Positions 28,571 to 36,954 of a stretch of 52,770 bases of DNA are shown here, piece by piece (position 1 is the stretch's first letter; each line of letters begins with the position of its first letter). The notes beneath the pieces are model-generated. The model was not told the origin of the DNA and did no database searches. It saw nothing but the letters and a program-made list of their open reading frames with translations. A program made the position numbers and the translations under genes. The DNA comes from CAYFPS01 sp964345075 (GTDB taxonomy: Bacteria; CAIWAD01), in contig CAYFPS010000020.1 in NCBI GenBank assembly GCA_964345075.1, positions 1-52,770 of the forward strand, in the 5' to 3' direction.

Positions 28571-28620
28571 ACTTAGTTCGTAAAGCGAACAAAGTAAGCA
28601 AGTGGGGGGTGAAGGTGCAA
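28571..28620 (-). promoter_or_regulatory. Promoter of operon 4 with ROK-type operator
   Basis: Read on the minus strand: TTGCAC (28620-28615), 18 bases, TACTTT (28596-28591), overlapped by ACTTTGTTCG (28595-28586), five bases, CGAACTAAGT (28580-28571). The repeat matches the perfect site at 16521-16545 with one base changed in one arm. The -35 box is weaker than in the other three promoters, which may mean that an activator is needed. Confidence 0.8.
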
Positions 28621-28632
28621 GTGAGGATTTTG

Positions 28633-28663
28633 GTCCGACCACTGGTCCGACCAGTGGTCGGAC
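28633..28663. repeat. 31-base perfect palindrome with GGTCSGACC cores, upstream of operon 4
   Basis: A 15-base arm beginning GTCCGACCACTGG (28633-28647), one centre base, and its exact complement (28649-28663). The core is the same as in the repeats at 1506-1556 and 1674-1781, at the other end of the glucan locus. It lies 12 bases upstream of the -35 box of operon 4. Confidence 0.9.
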
Positions 28664-28846
28664 TGGAAGATGGGCTGATCTGTCAATCTTCAATTACATC
28701 TGGAATCGGCGGTTAGCGGCCCAAATGATTGTTGATCAGTAACTACCATGCCATGCGGAAACCAGGCCGAGTACTGAACTGTGCCTCATCGTCAAAGGAG
28801 TTGGACGACTTTTTGGGATTATTAAGATTTGGTCCGACAGCCCCCC
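28664..28846. other. Intergenic stretch with possible gene remnant
   Basis: Between the palindrome and the MFS gene no full gene is seen. On the minus strand 28832-28743 reads as 29 residues ending TRPGFRMAW and a stop, with ordinary coding codons, which could be the tail of a lost gene. It is bounded on one side by another GGTCCGAC (28831-28838). The assignment is weak. Confidence 0.3.
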
Positions 28847-30202
28847 CTACCCCCGCCTCAACTTCCCAACCGCCTCAAAAACCAGCCCGGCCAGCGGCCT
28901 GATCGCAATCACGCGGTAGATCAGCGCACTTCCGGCTTTTTCCACGGATCGCACCTCGTCAATCAGGCGAATCAGGGGAGTGACAGCGATCAGGCGCAGC
29001 AGGGAGGAAATGGCAATCAGCAACGTGATTGAACTGGCCGCACCGTGAAATGGCACACTGACAGCCGGCAGCAGGCCACACAGCCAACCACCCAGGCCAG
29101 CCCCGGCAAAGCCGGTCAAGCCACCGACCACGCAGTGCAAGGCCAATCGCGAGGCGCGCTGCTCCGCAGGAATCAGGTCGTAGAGGAAGTTTCCAAGGGC
29201 AAGAGTCCAGCCGGCCCAGACCAGTCCGGCAGCAAGTTGTGCAAAGCCCAGCCAGAGCGGATGACCGGAAACCAGCCACAACGCGGGCATCAGGGGCATG
29301 GCCTTTCCTGTTGCCTTCAGCACAGCCTTGTTTCCGTAAAGGTCACCTACCTGTCCCCAGCGCTGCAGCGTGAGATACTGGATCAGGATTGTTGTTGCGC
29401 TTATCAGCATGAAGGTGCGGTAGGAAAACTCCAGATCCCGCAGCATGTAGACCACAAAAAAGGGGCCGCTGATTGAGACCGTAAAGGACATGGCCCCGGA
29501 AAGCAGCAGCAGCCGTGCAAAGGGAGATTGCTTCAGCCTGGTGAACCAGCCTGCTTCAAGCCGCCAGACACGCCTGCTTTCTTTCACCTCCGGGCACCAC
29601 ATCCGTCCCAGATACCAGGTCGAGACAACACGTGCCAGAAAGCCAATGCCCAATAGCAGCAGGAAGCCCGCCGTTGCCGCCCCACGCCGCTGAAAAGCAT
29701 CAAGTGCCAGACCGGCAAGTACCAGTGCAAGGAAACTGGTCAGGCTGCAGAGTCGATTGCGCTGCCCAAAGTAATCCCCGCGACGGTTCTCGGGGACAAG
29801 ATCACCCATCAGACTGGCCCACTGCGGGGCTGCCAGATTGACGCCCCCGTGATACAATGCTACGCCCGCCAGAATGGCTGGCACCGCCGCCTGTGGCCAG
29901 AAAAGCGGAATCAGGGCCATGGGCAAAAGCACCAGTCCCTGAAGGCTTGCGCCGCCCAGAATGGTGATCCTCCGGCCAATCCTCCTGCCCAGTTCAGCAC
30001 CCGCCAGTTGTGCCAACGAGCCGACAAGTGCGGGCAGGCTTCCCAGCAGGCCGATCTGAGCGGTCGTTGCGCCAAAGTGCAGGGCCCAGGCAGAGAAATA
30101 GCTCTCGGCACCACCGCTCATCACAGTGTAGGCCATGCCATCCTTGATGGAGGCTTTCAGCGAGGCATCGACACGGGGATCGTCACTGTAACGTTGGAAC
30201 AT
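28847..30202 (-). CDS. MFS transporter, substrate unknown
   Basis: 451 residues, about 12 membrane segments, major facilitator fold with the loop 2-3 motif region GRRIGRRITILGG and a central cytoplasmic loop with many Arg and Lys. The start ATG 30202 follows AAGGAA; a longer frame to 30235 would begin with TTG and is less likely. It stands alone, divergent from the nuclease gene. It lies outside the operator-controlled glucan operons, and no sugar-transport signature is evident, so its substrate is open. Confidence 0.8.
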   Translation of the reverse strand: MFQRYSDDPRVDASLKASIKDGMAYTVMSGGAESYFSAWALHFGATTAQIGLLGSLPALVGSLAQLAGAELGRRIGRRITILGGASLQGLVLLPMALIPLFWPQAAVPAILAGVALYHGGVNLAAPQWASLMGDLVPENRRGDYFGQRNRLCSLTSFLALVLAGLALDAFQRRGAATAGFLLLLGIGFLARVVSTWYLGRMWCPEVKESRRVWRLEAGWFTRLKQSPFARLLLLSGAMSFTVSISGPFFVVYMLRDLEFSYRTFMLISATTILIQYLTLQRWGQVGDLYGNKAVLKATGKAMPLMPALWLVSGHPLWLGFAQLAAGLVWAGWTLALGNFLYDLIPAEQRASRLALHCVVGGLTGFAGAGLGGWLCGLLPAVSVPFHGAASSITLLIAISSLLRLIAVTPLIRLIDEVRSVEKAGSALIYRVIAIRPLAGLVFEAVGKLRRG

Positions 30203-30310
30203 TTTTTCCTTTTCAGCTCCTGCCCGGGGGCGCAAGAGTATCGTGATTTTGCGCTTGGAATGAGAGAACTTGTCCGAAAATCAATCAGTGCTTTCTGTTT
30301 GAGGTTTTCC

Positions 30311-31186
30311 ATGCGTGCAATGTTTGCTCTTTTGCTGAATCTTCTCCTTTTCATCTCGCTATCTGCCGGGGATCATCTCGAACTGGGTGCACCGTCAACG
30401 GCATGGTCAATCGTGCAGCATGCCGGCTATGCCCTTGGCTACAGCGAGGAAATGGAGCAGGCGGTCTGGGTCAGTTATCAACTGACTGCCGATCAACTGT
30501 TGGGCGGACGTGTATCACGAAGTGATGATTTTCGTGAGGACCCTGCAGTTGCAACAGGTAGTGCTGTGTTACAGGATTACAAAGGGTCTGGCTTTGATCG
30601 AGGGCATCTCGCGCCAGCTGCCGATATGGCCTGGAACTCGACCGTCATGTCCGAGAGCTTCTATTTGAGCAACATGAGCCCTCAGGAACCGGGCTTTAAT
30701 CGAGGCATCTGGAAGAGCCTGGAGGAATGGGTGCGGGAGCAGGCAGTAGTCTGCGGCGGCCTCTGGGTGGTTACGGGACCGGTTCCGGAGCCGGGGCTGC
30801 CGGAAATTGGAGCCAGCGGTGTTGACGTGCCACGCTTGTATTACAAAGTCCTGCTTGACCTCGAAGAGCCTGATCAGAAGGCTATCGGCTTTCTGATGCC
30901 AAATCAGAAGTCTTCTGGATCACTGGAGTTCTATGCAGTCAGCGTGGACAATATTGAGGCGGTAACGGGGCTTGACTTCTTTTCCAATCTGCCCGATGAG
31001 CAGGAAGATGCTCTGGAATCAATGGTCGATTTCTCCCGTTGGACGGGTGCACGTGTGACGCCTTCAAAAGCAATCGAATCAAGCAGTCAGCCTGCATCCA
31101 ATCAATGCCAGGCTATGACCACGTCCGGTACACGCTGCAAGCGGAAGGCGAGCAATGGCAGGTATTGCTGGCAACACGCAAAATGA
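30311..31186 (+). CDS. Secreted DNA/RNA non-specific endonuclease (NucA/NUC1 type) with C-terminal Cys/His motif
   Basis: 291 residues. A signal peptide (1-20, LLLNLLLFISLSAG) is followed by a beta-beta-alpha-metal nuclease domain with DRGHLAPAADM, whose His is the catalytic base, and the Asn-bearing helix FYLSNMSPQEPGFNRGIW that binds Mg2+. The last 26 residues hold a compact CxxxxxxGxxCxxxxxxxxYCxxH pattern that probably binds zinc and is not part of the usual nuclease. It should degrade extracellular or periplasmic nucleic acid. The ATG at 30311 is chosen by the signal peptide. It is divergent from the MFS gene. Confidence 0.88.
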   Translation: MRAMFALLLNLLLFISLSAGDHLELGAPSTAWSIVQHAGYALGYSEEMEQAVWVSYQLTADQLLGGRVSRSDDFREDPAVATGSAVLQDYKGSGFDRGHLAPAADMAWNSTVMSESFYLSNMSPQEPGFNRGIWKSLEEWVREQAVVCGGLWVVTGPVPEPGLPEIGASGVDVPRLYYKVLLDLEEPDQKAIGFLMPNQKSSGSLEFYAVSVDNIEAVTGLDFFSNLPDEQEDALESMVDFSRWTGARVTPSKAIESSSQPASNQCQAMTTSGTRCKRKASNGRYCWQHAK

Positions 31187-31291
31187 AACGCTTGCATTCT
31201 TTTACGGACTCACGACATTGTTTTAAGCAGCGGAATCAATCTGCCCGCCTGATTCGTCCATATTGAAGTACAGCCATTTGGGAGAGTTCGC

Positions 31292-31879
31292 ATGAAGACC
31301 TTCATTCGCCCCGCCATCTTCGCCCTGCTGGCGATCAGCCTGATGCTGGGTTGCAGCCGCACGGTTACACGCATGGATGCTGGCGAGAGCATCGACCTGA
31401 GCGGACGCTGGAACGACACGGACAGTCGTCTTGTGGCCGAAGAAATGATTGGTGATCTGATCGGTCGCAGCTGGATCACGGATCACATCGAAAAGACCGG
31501 CAAGAAGCCGGTAGTGATCGTCGGATTCGTCAAGAACAGCACTCACGAATTGATTTCTACCGAGAGCTTCATCAAGGAAATTGAGCGGGCACTGATCAAT
31601 TCGGGTCAGGTGCGTGTTGTGTCCGCAGCGAACGAGCGCGCAGCCCTTCGTGAAGAACGCCTCGACCAGCAGGATAATGCCAGTCCGGAGACGGTCAATC
31701 GTTGGGGCATGGAGCTGGGTGCCGACTACATGCTGCAGGGTGTGATCAGCTCCATCGTCGACAGTTACAAGAAGGACCGCGTCGTGTTTTACCAGACAGA
31801 TCTTGATCTGACACATCTGGAGAGCAACGAGAAGGTCTGGCTGAACACGAAGAAGATCAAGAAGCTGGTTGAAAACTAG
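31292..31879 (+). CDS. LpoB-like lipoprotein (penicillin-binding-protein activator family)
   Basis: 195 residues with lipobox LMLGC (Cys21). The rest fits the LpoB/COG3417 family: DLSGRWNDTDSRLVAEEMI, then a Rossmann-like TolB-N-type fold with KPVVIVGFVKNSTHE and GADYMLQGVISS. In Enterobacteria LpoB reaches through the peptidoglycan to stimulate PBP1b; in other phyla the function is less well tested. It forms a pair with the next gene, an arrangement common for this family. Confidence 0.82.
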   Translation: MKTFIRPAIFALLAISLMLGCSRTVTRMDAGESIDLSGRWNDTDSRLVAEEMIGDLIGRSWITDHIEKTGKKPVVIVGFVKNSTHELISTESFIKEIERALINSGQVRVVSAANERAALREERLDQQDNASPETVNRWGMELGADYMLQGVISSIVDSYKKDRVVFYQTDLDLTHLESNEKVWLNTKKIKKLVEN

Positions 31880-31907
31880 CCTTGTATCACGCCGGAGACA
31901 GACCTTC

Positions 31908-33320
31908 GTGAAGTCCTTCCGTCTGGTTCACCTGCTAATCGCTTTCATGGCCGCTCAGCTTATGCAGCTGGGCGGCTGTGCTACGTATTACAACCGGCAT
32001 CAGGCTTTTCAGGTAGACTGGCAGGCTGCGGATTATCCCGCTGCCATTGTGAAGTTGGACAAGGACGCGAAGAAAGTCCCTGATCGCGATCGCCTGCTTT
32101 TTCTGCTGGAGAAGGCCAGCACCTTGCGTGCCCTCGACAGCCTGGAAGCCAGTAATCAAGCCTTTGAAGAAGCCTATCTGATCAGTGAAGACGTACGCAC
32201 GGGCATTGCCGAAGGCGCCATCAGTCTGGTAAGCAATCCGATGATGCGTCCCTTTCTTGGTGAAGACTGGGAGCTGCTGCAGCTGCACTACTTCAAGGCG
32301 TTGAATCACATTGAGCTGGGCCGTCTGAATGATGCACTTGTGGAAGCCCGTCGCATCAACATTCGCCTGAATGAGCTGGCAGATGAGCGTGGCAGGAAGC
32401 GCCGTTACCGGGAAGATGCCTTTGCCTGGCTTCTTGTCGGACAGCTCTTTGACGCTTCGGGCGATGCCAATTCGGCTTTCATCAGCTACCGCAATGCCCT
32501 TGAAATCTACGATGGTGCCTATCAGGAGCACATGAATATTCAGGCGCCTGAGCAGCTTAAGGATGATTTGTTGCGCACGGCTCGCCAGAGTGGGCTGTCT
32601 AGCGAGTACACGCTATTCCGGGAACGCTTCGGCCGGCAGGCTGTGTTACCCGGGGAAGGGACCGGCACAGTAATCGCCTTTTGGAACAACGGTCTGGTTC
32701 CCATAAAGGATGAATGGTCCCTGGACTTCATCTTCACCCGCAGTGCAAGCGGCTTTTTCTTTGTAAACAGCGAGCTGGGCATCAGCGTGCCCTTCAGCGG
32801 ATCGGATGATCAGGCTGCCAGACTCTCCGATTTGCGGATCGTGCGCGTTGCCCTTCCCAGACTCGCTGCGCGCAAGGCCATCTGGCAGCATGCGGTGCTT
32901 GCAGCGGGCGGTCAGCAGGCATCCATGGCGGAAGTGCAGAATCTGGGGCGTCTTGCAGAAGTCGAGCTTAAGGACAGGCAGTTGAAGGATCTGGGAGAAG
33001 CGCTGCTGCGGCTCGCGCTCAAGCAATCTGCCGAGCAGGCATTGCGTGAGCAGAACCCCTGGCTTGGCTTTTTGATGGGGATCTTCAATGCGTCCACCGA
33101 AAAGGCAGACACCCGCAGCTGGCAGACCCTCCCTGCTCATATTCACTTTGCCAGGCTGGACCTGCCTGCAGGAAAGCATACGCTGGAGTTTCAGTTAGCT
33201 AGTGCCTCCGGCGCGACAGCCACCCGGCGCGTCAGCATTGATCTGGCAGCTGGACAAACCCGCTTTGTCGTCATCGATAGTCCCGAATCCATGGGACCAG
33301 AGGTAGTGGCCAGGAACTAG
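31908..33320 (+). CDS. COG3014-like lipoprotein with TPR-type repeats
   Basis: 470 residues from GTG 31908, chosen because GGAGA lies upstream and a lipoprotein signal follows (lipobox LGGC near residue 24). An upstream TTG in frame (31869) is less likely. The N-terminal half is helical with TPR-like pairs (AAIVKLDKDAKKVPDRDRLLFLLEKAS, split over two helices); the C-terminal part is beta-rich and ends after LEFQLASASG. This lipoprotein is usually found beside LpoB-like proteins, probably in the same envelope complex. Its molecular role is not known. Confidence 0.75.
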   Translation: MKSFRLVHLLIAFMAAQLMQLGGCATYYNRHQAFQVDWQAADYPAAIVKLDKDAKKVPDRDRLLFLLEKASTLRALDSLEASNQAFEEAYLISEDVRTGIAEGAISLVSNPMMRPFLGEDWELLQLHYFKALNHIELGRLNDALVEARRINIRLNELADERGRKRRYREDAFAWLLVGQLFDASGDANSAFISYRNALEIYDGAYQEHMNIQAPEQLKDDLLRTARQSGLSSEYTLFRERFGRQAVLPGEGTGTVIAFWNNGLVPIKDEWSLDFIFTRSASGFFFVNSELGISVPFSGSDDQAARLSDLRIVRVALPRLAARKAIWQHAVLAAGGQQASMAEVQNLGRLAEVELKDRQLKDLGEALLRLALKQSAEQALREQNPWLGFLMGIFNASTEKADTRSWQTLPAHIHFARLDLPAGKHTLEFQLASASGATATRRVSIDLAAGQTRFVVIDSPESMGPEVVARN

Positions 33321-33708
33321 CGACCAGGAACTAGTTTCCAGTTTCCAGAAACCAGTCGTCACCCCCGCATAGACGGGGGCCAGCAATCAGCGACAATTCT
33401 ACTTGACAACCGTTCGAGCTGTTTGACTCCGTGTGGATTGTTGGACGATTTCTCAAAGCTATGTCGGACACCACGTCCGACACTTTGTTCCCGATAAATC
33501 GGGACAGGCCGACATCACGTATCCCGACTGGTCGGGAACAGGCTGACGACTTCTTCTGACTGGCAACTGGCCGCTAGTTACTGGAAGCTTCTTCAAGCTA
33601 ACGCCCGTCACTTTTACGTACAGTCCTTGAATTGAATCATTATTGCTAAAATATCGCCTGCTCATAGCTGAAGAGAAACGATGTCATCGAGTGATTGGGG
33701 GATCCTGG
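33321..33708. other. Intergenic region rich in small palindromes
   Basis: No gene is seen. It holds a perfect hairpin CCCCCG-CATAGA-CGGGGG (33362-33379), an inverted repeat GTCGGAC-ACCAC-GTCCGAC (33463-33481), and two related CCCGAY/RTCGGG hairpins (CCCGAT-AA-ATCGGG at about 33491-33504 and CCCGAC-TG-GTCGGG at about 33524-33537), each followed by ACAGGC. They look like REP-type elements. Copy A of a 40-base direct repeat lies at 33566-33605. Confidence 0.6.
33566..33605 (+). repeat. 40-base direct repeat, copy A
   Basis: Begins ACTGGCCGCTAGTTACTGGA. It matches copy B at 34691-34730 at 35 of 40 positions. The two copies bracket the PAS/zinc gene. Confidence 0.8.
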
Positions 33709-34275
33709 ATGTGCGAACAAAGCACCTGCTACGAGCTTGATGAGAAGCTTGTGATTGTCTCGATTGGCGGCACGTGGCAGGTCTTTGCGGAAGCCAATGA
33801 CGGTGCAGAGCTTGATGCCGACAAGGTTTGCGGTCGATCGCTCTGGGAATTTGTTGAGGGTGAAACCACTCGCAAGTGGCTGAACACCATTTTTCAGAAG
33901 GTTCGCTCGAGTGGCCAGGGTATTCTCATTCCCTATCGCTGCGACTCGCCAGAGTTGAAACGCCATATGCGCATGCTGGTAAAGCCGGCTGCCATGGACG
34001 GCCATCTAATCCTTCAGCATGAAATCATGCATGTAGAAGCTCGCAGCACTCCCATGCACTTTTGCTTCGAGCCAAAAGAGCATCCTGATCAGCACCAGCG
34101 CTGCAGTTCGTGTGGTCGCCTGAAGGGGGATGACAGGTGGTTTGAGCCGACGGCCAGTTTTGGCGGTGCCCACAGGTTTAGTGTTTCAGTCAGCTATTCT
34201 ATTTGTGAAGACTGCCGAAAGCTGGTTGGCATTCAGGCCGCGGACTCTTATAGAGTTCTGTCCGGGGCCTGGTAA
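33709..34275 (+). CDS. Stand-alone PAS domain protein with zinc-ribbon-like tail
   Basis: 188 residues from ATG 33709 (GGGGGAT upstream; the frame stays open to 33643). Residues 1-110 resemble a PAS sensor domain (VIVSIGGTWQVFAEAN, GRSLWEFVEGETT, PYRCDSPELKRHMRM). The C-terminal third has CSSCG and a later CEDC, together a likely zinc site. There is no kinase, cyclase or DNA-binding domain, so it would have to act through a partner. Partner and ligand are unknown. It sits alone in repeat-rich DNA. Confidence 0.7.
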   Translation: MCEQSTCYELDEKLVIVSIGGTWQVFAEANDGAELDADKVCGRSLWEFVEGETTRKWLNTIFQKVRSSGQGILIPYRCDSPELKRHMRMLVKPAAMDGHLILQHEIMHVEARSTPMHFCFEPKEHPDQHQRCSSCGRLKGDDRWFEPTASFGGAHRFSVSVSYSICEDCRKLVGIQAADSYRVLSGAW

Positions 34276-34782
34276 CTGTCCGCTTCCTGGAAAATGTGCC
34301 TGTGCACAGCTTGCAGCCTTCTCGCGCCCACTGCCGTGGGGGCCTACTACTTTATGCAATTGACTGATTGCAGATTGATGATTTCAGATTTGAAAAGAGA
34401 TCGTCACAGCTCTCTGACTGGTATCTGGTATCTGGATACTGGCTTCTTCTTCGAGCTGCACGCTTCGAGCAGATGCGCGATCGGTGTCCGCCAGGCATAC
34501 CGTGTTTCACTGATGCCGCAAGCTGCATCGGGGAAGAATCAGAAGGCAGTTTCCAGGAACCAGTAGTCAGCGACTAATCGTCAAGATTTTTATGGCTGGA
34601 GTGTCAGTGTAGCATGACACAGGCCGCGGATTAGCTTTATCTCCCCTGGCACTGCCCTGGCACTCCCCCGGAACCGAGGGCTGACTTGCTACTGGCCGCT
34701 GGTTACTGGAAACTTCTTCTGGCTGACGCCTAACGCCTGACGCCTCTGACTGGCTACTGGCTACTGGATGCTACTATCCCGC
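34276..34782. other. Repeat-rich intergenic region
   Basis: No gene is seen in about 500 bases. It is built of degenerate short words (ACTGGCTACTGG, GCCTAACGCCTGACGCC, ATTGCAGATTGATGATTTCAGATTTG) that recur with small changes. A weaker third relative of the 40-base repeat lies near 34425-34465. Confidence 0.6.
34691..34730 (+). repeat. 40-base direct repeat, copy B
   Basis: 35 of 40 positions match copy A at 33566-33605; the spacing between the copies is 1125 bases, with the PAS/zinc gene between them. Confidence 0.8.
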
Positions 34783-36945
34783 CTACCAGCTCCCGAACTT
34801 CACTTCCAGCGGATTGCCGGCCGGACTCAGGTTCCCTTTGAGGAAATTGGTCCCTTCATTGTCAAAGGCCAGATAGCTGTACTTGCCATAGTGGGGTACC
34901 TTGCGGGCGAGGAAGGGCAGGCTTTGCTCTGAACTCACCCAGAACAGCAGCGCGCCCTTGGTGTCTGAAGTCGCCGAACGAGTGGCCAGCACCAGATTAC
35001 TTCCACTTCTTGCATGACGCTCGCCATTCAGTTGCCACTCATCTCCCAGGCGAAGATCAACGTGCTGCAGGCCTTCGGGCAGCTGATTCAGGTTGATGCC
35101 GATTACGCTGCGGCCACCCAGTGTAGCAGGATCGAAGTTTTCTTCGGCCACCCACTCTGCCTCGGCAAGATCCTTGATGCCCGACGAGAAGGCCTCAAGT
35201 GCTTTTCGCCTGTTTTCATCTTTCAACCAGCTGGATGGTGCGACAAAGAGCGGCCTGCTTTCGGCCATCACCATCGAGATTACCGGCTCGACCTCACGCC
35301 CGTCCAGCAGGCGGAAGATGTCGTAGTCCGGATCTACCGTAACCTTGCGCGGTTCGGGGCAGGCGATGGAAATATCGGCACTGGCCGTGTCCATGAAGAC
35401 CAGTTCATCGACCACATTGCCATCGTGGCATTCAATCCTGACCGGGACATCAAGCTCGTAGGGGGCTGCCTGTTGAGTCTGCTGTATCACAATGGTGAGC
35501 TTGCCATTCTGCCAGTCGGCACTGCCAATAGACAGCGAGGGCGCGCCTGTCCGCTTCAACCACTGCTCGGCAAAGACATTCAGATCCATGCGACCTTCTT
35601 CTGCCGCCAGTCGCATCAGGTCTGACCATTTGGCCAGTTTGCCCGTGTACTCGGCGTAAAAGCGACGGCGTGTATCACGAAAGTCCTCTTCACCCAGCAG
35701 TCGATCCAGCATGTGATACACCATCATGCTCTTGCCATAGCCAATGCTGCGTGTGGCCCCATCGTGACGGCTGGTGAAGGCGGAGAGTGGCAGATCCCTG
35801 GATCCGCCGTGGACATAACTGCGGTAGTCCTTCAGCGTATTCTTGCGGTACTCGCGCGCAGCGTCCGGCCCTTGCAGCGCCTTGTAGCGATAGTCGGCAT
35901 CAAAGACCGTGATACCCTCGCACCAGTTCCCCTCGGAAAGGTCGACCATCACACCGTTGCCCCAGTAGTTGTGCAGGAGCTCGTGACCCAGACTGGTGTA
36001 AGGGATGTAGGGCATGCGTATCACATGGCTGCCCAGCAGCGTCCATGAAGGCATGCCGTAACCGGCCGGGAAGAAGCTTTCGACCACGGCAAACTTGGAG
36101 AAGGGGTAAGGGCCCAGAAGGTCATTGTACATGCGCAGGTAATCGCCGCTCATGCGTAGCAGAGTGGCCTTGACCTGAGCGTCATCCACAGGTCCGGCAT
36201 GGCCCATGAAGGGGCCGGCGGCTGGATCACGGCGGAAAAACCAGGTGCTGATCTCGACACCTTCTACCACCTCGCGCTCAATCTCGTAGGGTCCACCCAT
36301 CAGGCTGACGCCTTCTGCGGCGATCTCGCCTTCCCAGCGCATCACACGCTCATCATCGTCCACTTCATCGATAGCGAGACGACCCTGTGTGACAAAACTC
36401 CAGTCGGCTGGCATGGTGCCGGTTACGCTGAACTCGGGCAGGCTTGTGCTTTCCAGAATAGGCACAATGCCGGACTCCGGCGAGAACCAGAAGCCTTCAT
36501 CACCGACGCTGGCCTGCAGCTCGTTCCCGACGGTTTCATGCCCGAAACACATGGAAGCAGGGTCCTGCCAGACTTCACCCTCGGCATGGATCACAAGCAG
36601 ACCTTCCTGCGGAGAAGGACAGGTCAAGAGGTAGGCGCGGCGCGCTCCCGGGTGGACTTCAGCAGGATCCTTGACCGTGAGACGCTTCAGCGGGACCTTG
36701 CGGCCGTTTACCTGCATCCGCTTCAGCTCCAATCCTGCATTCAGCTCAAAACGTACGAGCGAACCACTGAAACGAATGCTGTCACACAGCTCCACCGAAT
36801 GATCAGCCGGATCGACCGTGAAGGAAACCGTGTGGCTCTCTAACGCCAGAGGTTTTGTATCACCGCCATCGGGCATCTGGCAGAGGAAGCGGCCACCGCC
36901 GCAGGACAGGGCTGCAAGGCTGAGCAGAATGAGGGCTTGTCTCAC
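34783..36945 (-). CDS. M1-family-like metallopeptidase, lipoprotein
   Basis: 720 residues from GTG 36945, with AGGAG upstream. The N-terminus looks like a lipoprotein signal (LAALSC). A gluzincin catalytic site is clear: HELLH followed after 17 residues by the third zinc ligand Glu in WCEGITVF, one residue closer than in classical M1 aminopeptidases. The typical GAMEN exopeptidase motif is not evident; PAGYGMPSWT stands in its place. So it is M1-like, with uncertain aminopeptidase activity. The last ~200 residues are an extra domain of unknown role. Last gene of a minus-strand operon, nine bases after the M16 peptidase. Confidence 0.82.
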   Translation of the reverse strand: MRQALILLSLAALSCGGGRFLCQMPDGGDTKPLALESHTVSFTVDPADHSVELCDSIRFSGSLVRFELNAGLELKRMQVNGRKVPLKRLTVKDPAEVHPGARRAYLLTCPSPQEGLLVIHAEGEVWQDPASMCFGHETVGNELQASVGDEGFWFSPESGIVPILESTSLPEFSVTGTMPADWSFVTQGRLAIDEVDDDERVMRWEGEIAAEGVSLMGGPYEIEREVVEGVEISTWFFRRDPAAGPFMGHAGPVDDAQVKATLLRMSGDYLRMYNDLLGPYPFSKFAVVESFFPAGYGMPSWTLLGSHVIRMPYIPYTSLGHELLHNYWGNGVMVDLSEGNWCEGITVFDADYRYKALQGPDAAREYRKNTLKDYRSYVHGGSRDLPLSAFTSRHDGATRSIGYGKSMMVYHMLDRLLGEEDFRDTRRRFYAEYTGKLAKWSDLMRLAAEEGRMDLNVFAEQWLKRTGAPSLSIGSADWQNGKLTIVIQQTQQAAPYELDVPVRIECHDGNVVDELVFMDTASADISIACPEPRKVTVDPDYDIFRLLDGREVEPVISMVMAESRPLFVAPSSWLKDENRRKALEAFSSGIKDLAEAEWVAEENFDPATLGGRSVIGINLNQLPEGLQHVDLRLGDEWQLNGERHARSGSNLVLATRSATSDTKGALLFWVSSEQSLPFLARKVPHYGKYSYLAFDNEGTNFLKGNLSPAGNPLEVKFGSW

Positions 36946-36954
36946 GATGTTCTC

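Noticed and set aside
29849..30310. Long N-terminal extension of the nuclease
   Set aside because: It is the reverse of the MFS gene; the signal peptide begins at 30311.
33482..33490. ACTTTGTTC as a fifth ROK operator
   Set aside because: Only one arm is present; the sequence after it forms a different CCCGAT hairpin, and no glucan gene follows.
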